Positions 1 to 11,215 of a stretch of 64,000 nt of DNA are shown here, in pieces (position 1 is the first letter of the stretch; each line of letters starts with the position of its first letter). The notes under the pieces are model-generated. The model saw only the letters and a list, made by a program, of their open reading frames with translations. It had not been told where the DNA came from and made no database searches. Made by a program: the position numbers and the translations under genes. The stretch is from Brachynemurus nebulosus (taxonomy: Eukaryota > Arthropoda > Insecta > Neuroptera > Myrmeleontidae). The stretch lies in assembly GCA_035578155.1 (NCBI GenBank), contig JAPWDM010000004.1, positions 58,789,792 to 58,853,791 on the forward strand, written 5' to 3'.

Positions 1-1290
1 TTGGAAATAAATTAAATATTTAAAAAAATACTTTAATTCAACCTAGAAAGATTAATTAAATTGAAAAATTTTAATTCTTCGTTAACACATAATTTGGTGA
101 CGATACTTTTGTGCTCAATCATATGGTAATTAATTTTGACATCTATTTGATGAAAAATGCTCACATGTCCCAACTCTATTTAGTATACCCCCTATACCAT
201 TAGCGCCACGTAGCAAACGTAGCAAACTGTGACATGAATAGGTCCGTCCTTGAAAACAAGTGGCAGGGACATGGATAGAACATGGACGACATGTCACGAC
301 TCTATTTATTATAGGGACTCTACTCTAATTTAGAGTCCCTATAATAAATAGAGTCGTAACATGTCTGCTGAACGCTGATTGGTTCTGGCATTTTGTATCC
401 AAAGTTTTCGTAAAATATATTGGAAATAAATTAAATGTTAACAAAAACCATTTAGTTTAACATAGAAAGAATAATTAAATTAAAAATTTTTAATTGTTCA
501 TTAATTCATAATTTATTATCGATAATTATATACTCAAAAATATTCACCCAAATATGTGATAATTAATTTTGAAGCTTCCCGCTCTGTTTTGGATACAAAA
601 TGGATGACATGTCACGACTCTATTTATTATAGGGACTTTACTCTAATTTAAAGTCCCTATAATAAATAGAGTCGTGACATGTCTGCTGAACGCTGATTGG
701 TTCCCGCATTTTGTATCCAAAGTTTTCGTAAAATATATTGGAATTAAATTAAATGTTAACAAAAACCATTTAGTTTAACATAGAAAGAATAATTAAATTA
801 AAAATTTTGAATTGTTCATTAATTCATAATTTATTATCAATAATTATATACTCAAAAATATTCATCCAAATATGTGATAATTAATTTTGAAGCTTCCCGC
901 TCTGTTTTGGATACAAAATGGATGACATGTCACGACTCTATTTATTATAGGGACTTTACTCTAATTTAGAGTCCCTATAATAAATAGAGTCGTGAAATGT
1001 CTGCTGAACGCTGATTGGTTCCGGCATTTTGTATCCAAAGTTTTCGTAAAATATATTGGAATTAAATTAAATGTTAACAAAAACCATTTAGTTTAACATA
1101 GAAAGAATAATTAAATTAAAAATTTTGAATTGTTCATTAATTCATAATTTATTATCAATAATTATATACTCAAAAATATTCACCCAAATATGTGATAATT
1201 AATTTTGAAGCTTCCCGCTCTGTTTTGGATACAAAATGGATGACATGTCACGACTCTATTTATTATAGGGACTCTACTCTAATTTAGAGT
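1..1290. repeat. Satellite-like tandem repeat, about 318-bp period, with an internal palindrome
   Basis: Four copies of one unit can be followed by eye. The phrase GACATGTCACGACTC recurs at 288, 605, 924 and 1242 (spacing 317-319). The AT-rich part starting TTGGAA(A/T)TAAATTAAAT recurs at 1, 419, 738 and 1057; the first copy is more diverged and is separated by extra sequence at about 150-285. Each unit carries a palindrome of about 62 bp (296-357, 613-675, 932-993; cut at 1290) built from CACGACTCTATTTATTATAG and its complement round a short AT core. The last copy stops inside the palindrome, where the minisatellite starts. It may be a tandemly amplified MITE or a true satellite; no coding capacity. 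Confidence 0.85.
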
Positions 1291-1292
1291 AT

Positions 1293-1437
1293 GTGGATAA
1301 ATAACCGCAACCAAATAACCGTGTACAAAATAACTGAATGACAAGATAAACTTAGACAAAATAACTGTGGACAAAATAACCGAACGATAAAATAACTGTA
1401 CGACAAAATAACCGAACAATCAAATAAACATCGTTAA
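1293..1437. repeat. Degenerate minisatellite, about 16-bp unit
   Basis: About nine imperfect copies of a unit close to AAAATAACYGNNNGAC follow each other (for example ACAAAATAACTG, ACAAAATAACCG). The array begins exactly where the 318-bp satellite breaks off and ends in non-repetitive AT-rich DNA. No function can be assigned. Confidence 0.7.
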
Positions 1438-1799
1438 TTATTCTTTTGAGTTAGGGTACATGCGGCTGTGATATGATTAAGATTTTTCTTGCTCCCAATA
1501 TATAAAAGATGGCTAAATTGCAATAGACCTTAGATGTTGGTATTTAAACTATTGCATTTAAAACGAACGTTAATGGGTGAAAACTATTGTATTTAAAAAG
1601 CTAGGCTTGGGAAAGATTAATTTGAAAAATCAAATAGTAGATGATATAATACCCCTGTCGCAGCATTCTGCATAACATAGCGAATTTCCGTTTATAGAAA
1701 TTAGTTTTTCTCGGAAACTAATTGACATAGAACAATAGTTTAAAGAGCTTTTTTATGTAATTTTTTCTCCTCTTTTAAATGGTGTAAAGAAATTTAGCA
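1438..1799. other. No feature recognised
   Basis: AT-rich sequence without a credible reading frame, terminal repeat or RNA gene. Confidence 0.5.
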
Positions 1800-2095
1800 A
1801 AAATTTTTGAATAAGTGGAAATTTTGGCAAAAAACTAATTTTTTACAAGAACAAAAACCATGCTCCTGGCATCCGACGTGTCTGGCTGAAGAACTCATTC
1901 AAGGGTTTGGGACTTTCACGGTTTCCAACAAATTTCGTAAATATTAGATACTTCGTTCGAGAGTTATCGCGCGGACACATATATACATATCGCTCGTTTT
2001 CTGTCCCAATCTCTCCAAGTTTTGGACACACAACATAAACGTATTTAAATCTGTGTTTGCATCGCAATGAACTTAAGATTTATGCTAATTACTAA
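1800..2095 (+). repeat. Dispersed repeat, family of GAGAGTTATCGCGCGGAC, copy 1
   Basis: This stretch matches two other places. Its first part (about 1800-1990, including GAGAGTTATCGCGCGGAC and a short TATATA) matches 20934-21130 in reverse orientation. Its second part (about 1980-2095, with TCTGTCCCAA, TTTTGGACACACAA and AATCTGTGTTT) matches the right arm of the fold-back at 5062-5392 in reverse orientation. A 74-codon frame on the minus strand here is not conserved in the other copies and is not taken as a gene. The family is unidentified; it tends to abut TA-rich simple repeats. Confidence 0.65.
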
Positions 2096-2189
2096 TAAGA
2101 TATAATATAAAAATCTCATGTCACAATGTTTGGCTAGGATAAACTCTGAAACTACTGAACCGATTTTGATGTGAGACGATATTACTTAG

Positions 2190-2570
2190 TGCGTGTCAAA
2201 CACGCACTTGACGAATTTTTTTTTCTGGCTTCAGTGAGTGTCTGGAATATCTTGTTAAAATTTCAACCGGTATAAAACACTTTGAGTTGGGTATAAAATT
2301 TGATATGTTTGGGCCCGTCTGGCGGGGGGTAGATCCCGACCAAACCACCTGTCAATTTTTTTCTGGCTGCAGCGAGTGTCTGGTGTATCCTGTTAAAATT
2401 TCAAGCGGTATAAAATACTTTGACCTCGGCACTTTTTTTGCATTTTCAAAAATTTTTTTAATAGTCTTGTGCCCCGCTTTGGACTGCCACGTTTTCAATT
2501 CCTAATTCGTAGGCCTGTAGACTGTTTGTGTAAAAAATCCTAACCGGTAGAAAATACTTTGTGAAAATCG
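2190..2570. repeat. Short imperfect tandem repeat, about 138 bp
   Basis: The phrase TCTGGCT(T/G)CAG(T/C)GAGTGTCTGG followed by CTTGTTAAAATTTCAA-like and CGGTATAAAA(C/T)ACTTTGA sequence occurs at about 2224 and 2362, and a weaker third copy at about 2520-2565. The second copy lies in a 72-codon frame without recognisable domains, which I regard as incidental. Confidence 0.55.
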
Positions 2571-3100
2571 TTCAATAGCTCTTAGGCTATAACTATAGTA
2601 TTATTCACAAAATAAAGTGGTAAAATCATCATTAAAATGTGTTAGGTTGTCCTGTATATACTAATATCTATTTAATTATGTGTCGTACAAGGATTAGAAA
2701 GTGGACTGTCATGGTTAAAGGACAAGTAGTGGAATGTTAAGAATTGGGTAAAAGCGTAGCGCCATAGTATAATTAATTAATTAAATGATATCTACTCGTT
2801 GTAATCACGTTTATTCGTGAGAAAAAAAAGGCAAAAATTATTAAACCAGTATTTTTTGGGACAGTTTTTAGGAAAACTTTTTTTCTTAAAAGTTCCTGTC
2901 ATCAACTTTCTACGATTATTAGGTACTAAATCGTAGTGTAGTTTCATGTCAAATTTGCGTTGAGACTAGACCAGTGACATGCGCCTCGAAAAAGTTACCC
3001 TAGAACCAAGCAGGGTATTAAAGTTATGTAAGTTACGTAGAATTTTATTTCCTAGAATTTATAGACTGATTTGTTCATTTCCGAGTAACTACTTATAGCC
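2571..3100. other. No feature recognised
   Basis: AT-rich, no credible frame, no repeat structure that I could trace to another part of the window. Confidence 0.5.
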
Positions 3101-4518
3101 CAAGAGCCCGCTGTATGCAAAACCTTTGTTTAAGATACATAAACGATTTTTTGTGTGTAAGTAGTACTACCCCAGACTTAAAGGGAGCCTCCTTTAGAAT
3201 TGACAAATTTTGCCTGCATGATAAAAATCTGACGTCACTTTCGGTTATGGTTTAGTTATGTCATCAAATGCATTATACCATAATGAAGGCTTCGAGGTCT
3301 AAAATAAAAATATCGAGGGCTGCCAAGACTTTGTAGTTCGCAACACTGAGGCTGCTTTCACTGAAAAAGAGAACTTTCAATGAAGGCAGCCTCCGTGTTG
3401 CGAATTACTAAGGCACGGCACCTCTCGATATTTTTATTTTGCACCTCGAAAGCTTCATTTTGATGTAAATATCATCAATGTATTTGATGACATAACAAAA
3501 CCATAATCGGAAGTGACGTCGGATTTTTATTATGCGAGCACAATATGGAAATTCTAAAGGGGGCTCACTTTAGGTGTAGGGTAGTACTACTTACTAATGT
3601 TCGACCGAAATTTCGGTTTCGGCCAGTTTCGGTGCAAAATTGCTGTTTCGGTTTCGGCAGCAAAAATTCCGCAACTACGATCGAAACCGAAACTCCATTC
3701 GTGAACTGCCGCGTTGCCTTTGGTCACGATTGTCATTACTTGGACGGTATTTTTTCACTTCCAATTAAGCACAAATTAATTTTGTTAATATCAAAGTTCA
3801 CTTTTACTATGATTTATTGGCAACATCATAATAATAATTATTAATTATATATCCCATTCAGTTTCAGATCATCGAATAGACAAATGAGACAAATGTTTAA
3901 TACCCAATTCTTTGAAGGACGCGGCCAAATTATCTGAATCAATATTTAAGATTTGTTTTAACTTTTCATACAATCAATAGGAGCCATTAAAAATTAATAA
4001 TGAATCTCTCAAAACAGGAATAAAGTAGTGTTTTCTTTTATTAAATTTTTTCTCGTCTCAGAAACCGCCCAAATGCCCCAGGGCCACAGAAAGCTAAATT
4101 CCGGCACGGGGAGAGAAAAAGAGGGGTAAGAAGAAAATATCTAGGGCCTAAGACCGGATTAATCTGGCCCTGACCTTGTTAATTTTAATTTAATTAAATG
4201 GAAAATAGCGGTGTATAATGCGGAGTAATTGTGAACTTATAAATTAATAAAAAGTGCTCAATAATTTGATATTTTTTTATAGAATCTTTGGCTGTCAAAG
4301 AGATTGTAATACAGCTGGTACAATATCGATATTAAAGACCGATTTAAATAATTATTGGAAAGATTTTTTCTGGGTGAATTACATACTTTCTTATTCTGAA
4401 ACCGAGACAGCATCCGAAATTCGGTTTCGGTTGAAAAACTAGTTTCGGTCGGACATTACTACTTACAAAAAACCGTTAATGTATCTTATACATAGGTTTT
4501 TCATACGGCGGGTTCTTG
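3101..4518. mobile_element. Fold-back element, interrupted by a hAT-type MITE
   Basis: The left arm begins CAAGAGCCCGCTGTATG (3101) and continues through AAGTAGTACTACCCC; the right arm ends CATACGGCGGGTTCTTG (4518), its inverted complement with a few changes. Inside, the arms continue as an inverted repeat between about 3157 and 3594, for example AAAAATCTGACGTCACTT near 3223 facing AAGTGACGTCGGATTTTTAT near 3510, and GCAACACTGAGGCTGC facing GCAGCCTCCGTGTTGC. Removing the 864-bp element at 3595-4458 and one copy of its target duplication restores one continuous palindrome of about 545 bp. No transposase frame, so non-autonomous. Superfamily unknown. Confidence 0.75.
3595..4458. mobile_element. 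Non-autonomous hAT-type element with 8-bp target duplication
   Basis: The ends are inverted: TAATGTTCGACCGAAA at 3595 and TTTCGGTCGGACATTA ending at 4458. The identical 8 bp CTACTTAC stand immediately outside both ends (3587-3594 and 4459-4466). An 8-bp duplication is the signature of the hAT superfamily. Sub-terminal regions are rich in TTTCGGTTTCGG and its complement, probably transposase-binding repeats. Small frames of 99 and 62 codons inside resemble no transposase. The clean duplication and good ends suggest a fairly late insertion, after the surrounding fold-back. Confidence 0.82.
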
Positions 4519-4871
4519 TTCTATTTATTATTATTTCAAAAATATTTCATAAATTTACTACTTCAGTAATATTATTGACTAATTTTTATTTAGCAAGCAA
4601 TTGATGAAATTGTTTCTTATTGATCTAATTATTGTCATTGCATTCTTAGAATAACGTTTTCACTGGAATGTCAACGGGTTTTCTTTAATTTTGTTTAACA
4701 TTAACAGGTAACGAAAACAATTTTATGTTATGTATCATTAGTGAAGGACTAGACATCATGAATGTTTGTATCTTTTCTTGTTTTGAGGGCGAGAATGGCA
4801 AAACTAACAAATAACTTCTTATGTAATAAATGAATTGCTTCTGATAACTTATTTACGATTTGAAATTGACA
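4519..4871. other. No feature recognised
   Basis: AT-rich spacer between two transposons; nothing supported. Confidence 0.5.
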
Positions 4872-5061
4872 TTTCTTATCAGGGCTGCCAGATTGTATAA
4901 TTGGATACAAAATCTGTATAATTTGGTTACTTTATGTATCCTCTTTGTATAAGAAACTTTGTTGTATAATTGGATACAAACACCGAAAATTTAGACTGAA
5001 TACGCTGAACATAGCAGTTGCAATTCGTTGTTAATATGACATCACGTTAGACCCAAAAAAA

Positions 5062-5168
5062 CTACATACCGCGCATTCTCTGTCCCAACCTCGTATATCA
5101 AAAACTACATGTTTTAGGACACACAAAAAACATTAAATTATGTATTTACATATATACTTATCTATCTA

Positions 5169-5248
<80 letters not shown>

Positions 5249-5392
5249 TAACCAACATCAAAGGGTGTAATTAGCATAAATCTTAAGTTCATAGTGATGA
5301 AAACACAGATTTAAATACGTTTTTTTGTGTGTCCAAAAGTTGGGAGTTTTCAGATACGAGGTTGGGACAGAGAAGGCGCGATATGCCCTTAT
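5062..5392. mobile_element. Fold-back with a (TA)n core, nested in the hAT-type element
   Basis: Left arm: CGCGCATTCTCTGTCCCAAC, then CTCGTATAT and TTTTAGGACACACAAAAAA. Right arm: TTTTTGTGTGTCCAAAAG, then ATACGAGGTTGGGACAGAGA and AGGCGCG. The arms are separated by (TA)n at 5171-5246 and a 5247-5320 segment that matches 2030-2095. So the TA tract forms the loop of a hairpin, and the right arm belongs to the same family as the repeat at 1980-2095. Confidence 0.65.
5171..5246. repeat. (TA)n microsatellite
   Basis: About 38 uninterrupted TA dinucleotides, preceded by a short TCTA run, in the loop of the fold-back at 5062-5392. Confidence 0.95.
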
Positions 5393-5604
5393 GTATATAT
5401 GAATTTTCTTTCGTTCTAACAAGATTGCAAAAATGATTAAAATTTAATAATTAAAGTTTAGTCGAAAAAAAAAAATCGGTTCATTTTTTTCTTGCTCTTT
5501 TTTTGTAACGAAAAGTTGTTTTGTATAATGGGGGTCCATTTTGTATAATTTCAGAGACTTGACTGTATAAACTAAAAATTTTTACTGGCAGCCCTGTTTC
5601 TTAT

Positions 5605-7499
5605 CTAGCATGCTATAAAATTTATAAAAATCAAAACAAATACCATAATAATTTTAACCAGTAGATAAATTAAGATTCTTTGGACAATTTCTGAAAACAA
5701 AATTATATACGTGAAACAAGACTACCAAATTATTACCCCTCGCAAAAGAAAGATGCCGCTGCTGCAGCATACTGGGACGCGTACGAATTTCTCTTTTTAG
5801 CAATCAAATATTTTTGAAATAAAACCTTATGGGTACTACATAATATTATATATTACAAAACTTAATTACTGTAATATTTACTGTAATACTTCTTTTAAAA
5901 ATAAAATAAATCATCTTTGCAAAAATTAACAATATTTTTTAACTTACAAAATGTACGCATATGAACTTCCACTTCCGTCATTTTTTGAATTTAAAAGAAA
6001 ATCTGTTACAAATCTGTTAAAAATATTTTTAATTGATATACAAATTAGACAGTTTGGATATTCATATTATTGAAAAAAGATCCAAATTTATGGGAAATTA
6101 CAGTAGTTTTTTTTTTATTTAAATTTTGTCGCAAGATCAGATATGCTGCTGGACGAATACAAGTATGTCTGATTGTAATACAATTCGTCAGCTGAGTATT
6201 GGTTTTTGTACCAAGTCCATTTTTAAAAGTTTTTTTTTTTCTGATGGTTTCGATTTCCTCAACGCCTAAAACTAATAAAATAACCATCTCGAACAATTTT
6301 TTAAAAAGTTGAATTGGTACAAACTAATACTCTGCTGACGAATTGTACATTTAGAAAATACTAATTCGAAATAAGAACTGAGAAAACAGCTAAAGAAATA
6401 AATGCTTGTAGAACATTCATTAGTATTTTTAAAAAGTTTTGCCATACATTAAAATATAGGTAGGTTGCTTATTAGAGTGAGCTGAAAAAACAACTACAAT
6501 AAACTACCATAAATGAATTTTACTGTATAATATTTATCTTGAAAACTTGGTCATCTGAAATTTTCTGATAATTTTTACCCGATAGAAAAATAAGAGTGAA
6601 AACCATATAAATGCGAATTAATAAAATGAAAAACTTTTTCATTTGTTTTTGAAAATAACATCACAAAAAAGTCTCTTATACGTGCGTCTTCATCACAATT
6701 CTATAAACTTTGGAAACGGAAAAGCGTAGTTTATTAATCACTAAATATTGTCGGAAAGTTTCGACAGAACATTGACGACTTGTATGTATGGGTGCGTGTA
6801 CGTGTAATTTCAGAATATGGATTGCTACTCCTGTTGTCGTACAACTACTATGCCGTACCTCATAGTCATTTATTTTGTAATAAAAAGTCGATAATCCAAC
6901 AAGTACAGAGCAAACATCAACTAAAACTCAAATTGACTTGACTGACTTAGCGTACTACAAACAAGTGAAAAGTTTTGCAAGTTGCCAAAAAAAAAAACTG
7001 TCTAAAAGTTAAGACATTTATTTTATAGTAGTATTGTGTATGTGTTCTCTACGTAAAGTACTTCTAATAGAATTGGAATGGTTATGTAGGTATGTATATA
7101 TACTGTCGATATTACATCCTAAAATTAATTTAAATGATATAGTTGAATAATTCAGATCTAATTTATATATTCACGATTTTATTGTGTTTATCCAGGATCA
7201 ACTTATCTGTATATAAGAAATAGGTATTTCGATATAATTACACAAGTAAATATTTTGTAAGATTGAAATAGGTCTCAGATTCAGTCTGCCTGGCTGTAGA
7301 TAGGGCTCGAATAAGTCAAACCATATCAGGGGCTAACCAAAAATGTAATATTTCATCACTTCCGGCCATAAACAAGTTGAGTGTTCTGGCGCAAATCGAG
7401 GTACATAATTAAGACTCTCTGTACTAACTTTAATGCGGCAGGATTATATTTAATATAAATTAAAATATGTAGATATTTTAATCAATAAAAAAGTTAATT
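5605..7499. other. No feature recognised
   Basis: About 1.9 kb of AT-rich sequence. The longest frame (83 codons, minus, 6045-6296) has low-complexity composition and no motif. No terminal repeats or RNA genes seen. Confidence 0.5.
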
Positions 7500-7504
7500 A
7501 AAAA

Positions 7505-7850
7505 ATTAAAAAACCCGACTGCGTTTAAAGTAAACTAAAACGGTGGAAACAAGATGAATAGAGGAAAAGAAGGATGAATAAAAAGTAAAGCAGTCGGAGA
7601 CATCAAACTTTCTCTTTAACTTGGTACAAGAGGTATGCATGGTACAAGAGGTATTACTTTTTATTCATTTTTCTTTTTCTCTATTTCATCTTGTTTCCAC
7701 CGTTTTAGTTTACTTTAAGCGCAGCCGGGTTTTTTGATTCTTTTAATTTTTTTATTTATAAATTTTTCTCTTTCTCTACATTTTCTTCTTCTTTCCACCG
7801 TTTTGGTTTGCTTTTTACGCTGTCGGGTTTTTTGATTTCTTAATTTAGTT
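7505..7850. mobile_element. Fold-back element plus an adjacent third arm copy
   Basis: The left arm has AAAAAACCCGACTGCG, then GTAAACTAAAACGGTGGAAAC; the right arm (about 7690-7733) has GTTTCCACCGTTTTAGTTTAC, then GCGCAGCCGGGTTTTTT. A second right-arm-like copy follows at 7795-7841 (CTTTCCACCGTTTTGG, then ACGCTGTCGGGTTTTTTGAT). Between the arms GGTACAAGAGGTAT occurs twice. Non-coding; family unknown. Confidence 0.65.
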
Positions 7851-8109
7851 AACTTTTTTTATTCAGGTCTTTTTAGCGTTGTATAATTATTTACAAGAAA
7901 AAATATGTAGGTACACATATGAGATTACTGAGACTGGCAGCGTAAATAACCACGAATTAGATATTAAAAATTTTTTATACTAGAGCTAATATACTAGATT
8001 TTGTCTACGAATTCGTCCGCGTAGAGTCATTGAAGGTTGATAAAATGAGTTCGTACACTTACTATGTCGTCATCGACTTCACAAGAATGAAATTATCGAC
8101 AAAACCTAG
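7851..8109. other. No feature recognised
   Basis: AT-rich, no supported feature. Confidence 0.45.
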
Positions 8110-8990
8110 TTTCCATATAAATTTTCTACCCTTGTTCTACCACCTATGAAATTTTAAAAATCTGCACTTGGTACTCGCTTACGTTACTAAAGAACCCCTG
8201 TGCAGAATTTCACGTTTCTAGACTCAATGGTTTTCTATATAAATTTTCATCCCCTATTTTGTATCCTTACGGAATAAAATTCCAATAATCCCTTTTAGAG
8301 CTCACCTACGCTACATAAGGAAATCCTGTACAAAATTTTACCTTTCTGGGCCCAGTAGGTTGTTTAATAAATTTTGACCGCCTATTTTACTCCCCTAAGA
8401 GTTGAATTTCCAAAACCCCTTCTTGGTGCTCGCCTACTTTATATAAAGGACCCCTTTGTAGAATTTCAGGTTTCTAGACTCAACAGTTTTCTATATAAAT
8501 TTTCAGCCCCTATTTTAATCCCTTGGGAAGCGAAATTCTAAAAATCTAATCTTGGTACTTGCTTGCGTTACTAAAGGAACCTTTGTACAAAATTTTATGT
8601 TTCTAAACTCAGCGATTTGCTATATAAATTTTCATCCCCTATTTTACACCCTTAATGGATACATTTTTACAAAAATCCTCTCTCTTAATACTCATCTACA
8701 TTACTAAAGGACCCCTTTGGCCCTGTGCAAAATTTTAAATTTCATAAATTGTCATCCCCGAATATATACCCTTAGGGGATGAATTTTCCAAAAAACTTTT
8801 CTTGGTGTTTCCCTACGTTACATAAAGAACTCGTTTGCAAAATTTCACGTTTCTAGACTCAATGGTTTGTTATATCAATTTTTCATCCCCTATTTAGGGG
8901 ATAAATTTTGAAATTTCATGTAGCCTATAGTACTCCCGAAATTGTGACGAATCCAGTGACACCTTCTTTACCAAAATCCACCAAGTCGTT
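8110..8990. repeat. Diverged tandem repeat, about 125-bp unit, six to seven copies
   Basis: A unit of the form 'TCGCCTACGTTACTAAAGGA..CCCCTGTGCAAAATTTCACG..TTTCTAGACTCAATGGTTT..CTATATAAATTTTCATCCCC' recurs roughly every 120-130 bp, with TTTCTAGACTCA or close variants near 8214, 8464, 8593 and 8849. The divergence between units suggests an old array or a domain-like repeat inside an ancient element. A terminal segment (8980-9040) has CCACCAAGTCGTTTAGGCT, resembling the tail of a widespread arthropod repeat, from memory only. Confidence 0.6.
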
Positions 8991-9042
8991 TAGGCTACAT
9001 GCTGCGCCACAGAAACAGACGTAGTCAGAGGATACATACATA

Positions 9043-10136
9043 CCGGGTAAGATTGGCCCATTTTTTACGTTTTTTTACGTAAACTGCCTTATATTTCTCA
9101 TATATATTTAGGTAACTTCCTCTTACTATTAGCTATTGAACTCTGCATATTTCAAAGTATACATTGACTAGTTATTAGAGCTCAGAACTTATTTAATTTC
9201 TATTTTAAGATGTTCTGAAAATTTGGGACAATCTTGCCTTTATTTGTGGTAACATTGTCCCAAATACAAAATGTCGTAATAATTAATGCCAAATATTATT
9301 TGGGACAATGTTCGACATTTTTAATTGTCGTTGTACGTAAATAGATAGTGTACAATATGTTAGGGACAAGACCCGCTCCAAGGGCGGGCAACCCGGGCAT
9401 TTGCCCGGGGCGGTAAATTTTAAGGGCGGTAATTTTGTAAATTTTTTTCATTCAATTCCTGATTTTTCATTTAATAAATATTTCATAATTATTTCTATAG
9501 TAACCACCAACAAAATAATTTAAACTTTTTTTTAATTAAAAAAAAAGACAAACACTCAATAATATTATTTTAAAAAGGAATAAAAAATAGTAATAATAAT
9601 GGAAAAAAGTATGTGAAATTCGTAATAAAAAATAGTATATGCAACTCGTGCAGTATTGTCGATTGCCCACACTTATTGCCCAATATACTATTCTTTTAAT
9701 GGAAATTAAAAAAAAAAACAGGGTGGACCAATCTTGCCCCAATACTTGGGCCAAAGTTACCCCAGCTTACAGAATCACACTTTACAAATAAACAAGGTAA
9801 GTATCAGAAAAAACAAACTTAAAATATTTTGAATGTAAATGAAAGCTGTTATACACTTACCAATCAAAAATCTTAAGTAGTTCTGGATGTGTAAGCAAAA
9901 GTTGGTTTGCATCAAAACATTCACAAGAAGTAACGGTGAAGTTGGAGCAGCACTGAGCAGTGGCAAAAGATGGAATTAAATCAATCTTAGCATTCGAGTA
10001 TAGTCAGTGCTGCTACCTGTCATTTACCACAAGAACCAAGTTAATAGCTGCATTTGCTAACTAATAGTAAATCAAACTGTCTTTTTCCAAGACTTGGGCC
10101 AATCTTACCCTTAAGGGCCAATCTTACCCCAAGTTA
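9043..10136. mobile_element. Probable DNA-transposon remnant with GGGTAAGATTGGCCC ends
   Basis: The left end reads ACCGGGTAAGATTGGCCCA (9043) and the right end GGGCCAATCTTACCCCAAGT (about 10115-10136), an inverted pair. Related phrases (GGGACAATCTTGCC, CCAATCTTGCCCCAA, GGGCCAATCTTACCC) recur inside at 9227, 9730 and 10098, as expected of sub-terminal repeats. Two minus-strand frames of 72 and 63 codons are low-complexity. A GC-rich hairpin at 9369-9415 may mark another nested element. No transposase remains. Confidence 0.5.
9369..9415. repeat. GC-rich hairpin
   Basis: CCCGGGCATTTGCCCGGG is a perfect 7-bp-arm inverted repeat within a locally GC-rich patch (CAAGGGCGGGCAACCCGGGC). It stands out against the AT-rich surroundings and looks like the terminus of a transposon whose other end I could not find. 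Confidence 0.45.
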
Positions 10137-11078
10137 CGATACTTCCTAAACACATTACCCTCCTTCTGATGCTGTCGGGTAAAAATAGCTAGAGCTACGT
10201 TGTTCAAAAGAAAAATGAATTTAATATTTTAAATATACAACTTGGACGAAAAAATAATTATACAGAGAATACAGGTAGACTAATTAATTACAAAACAAAT
10301 CACTCGCAATATACCAGCTGTCGCATATTCCACACAGAAAGCATTATGGAACCAAACTGCAAGCGCCTTGTCTCGAGTAGAGTATCCTGAATGAAGTCCC
10401 AAATGAAGTCCCCCAAGTCCCAGTTTCGAAAGTCCCACCAAAACAAAAAAATCCAGTTATTTTTTTTTATAGGTATTAGGAGAACATAATAATATATTGT
10501 TTAAATTTTAAAACAGTAATTTGGATGAACTCTTTCTCTACCATTCAAAAATAAATTGATGTCCCTCTGATAGTGTATTAGGATTTTGTTATTACTGTGT
10601 TGCGGCGATTCCGTATTTGCGGGGACCTTTTTTGTCGTTATCGAACGAAAATTATCGACAACGAATCTTACCACAAATTGAGTAAATAAATAACTTAATA
10701 AATTGATTAAGATATTTTTATGTATGATATATTGATGCAATACAGACTATTTTTAAAAAATTACTTTTCGTTACCTTTCGTAATTATCTTTTGTCGTAAA
10801 CCTAAATCTCATAAAAGACCTACAACAAAAAAATAACGACTTTTTTAAAGGCTGAATCGAAGCAAATTATAGGTATTCCAAACATATTAGCGCTACTAAA
10901 ACGTAATTTTCGTAATCGCAAATTATTGATATCGAAAATAACGATATTTTCAAAATGGACAAATAAGGAAAGAAAATAATTCTTCGAAATTTTCGCACCT
11001 GCTAAATTATAAAATCCTTCTTGACTTTTTTATCTCATACGATAATTTCAGTAAACTTTACTAACGTTTCAATAAAAT
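10137..11078. other. No feature recognised
   Basis: AT-rich. Several loose repeats of TTTTCGTTA/TTGTCGTTA are present, but no arms or frames that hold up. Confidence 0.45.
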
Positions 11079-11215
11079 TAGTTATTAGTTATAACTAATA
11101 ACTACAACTAAAAACTAAAGTAGTTATTCGTTATAACTAATAACTAAATTTTTCAGTTATTATTTATTAGTTGCAAAAGAATAATTTAGTTATTAGTTAT
11201 TAGTTATAACTAACA
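11079..11215. repeat. Palindromic AT-rich repeat of AGTTATTAGTTATAACTAATAACT
   Basis: The phrase TTAGTTATAACTAATAACT and its variants occur at least three times (near 11083, 11130 and 11195). Each is self-complementary, so the stretch can form several alternative hairpins. It ends in CTGGCCAACACTG, which resembles a transposon terminus, but no partner was found. Confidence 0.55.

Larger units (their letters stand above)
4880..5596. mobile_element. Non-autonomous hAT-type element (717 bp) with 8-bp target duplication
   Basis: Terminal inverted repeats are CAGGGCTGCCAG (4880-4891) and CTGGCAGCCCTG (5585-5596). The 8 bp TTTCTTAT flank both ends (4872-4879, 5597-5604). CAGGG-type ends plus an 8-bp duplication are typical of hAT. 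Sub-terminal repeats TTGTATAATTGGATACAAA lie near the left end, with TGTATAA repeats near the right end. The centre is occupied by another fold-back with a (TA)n core. There is no transposase. Confidence 0.85.

Noticed and set aside
3545..3844. 99-codon + strand frame
   Set aside because: Spans the fold-back arm, the target duplication and the hAT-type end; composition follows the TTTCGG repeats.
9536..9966. Two small hydrophobic minus-strand frames
   Set aside because: Low-complexity Phe/Tyr/Ile-rich translation of AT-rich DNA within a transposon remnant.
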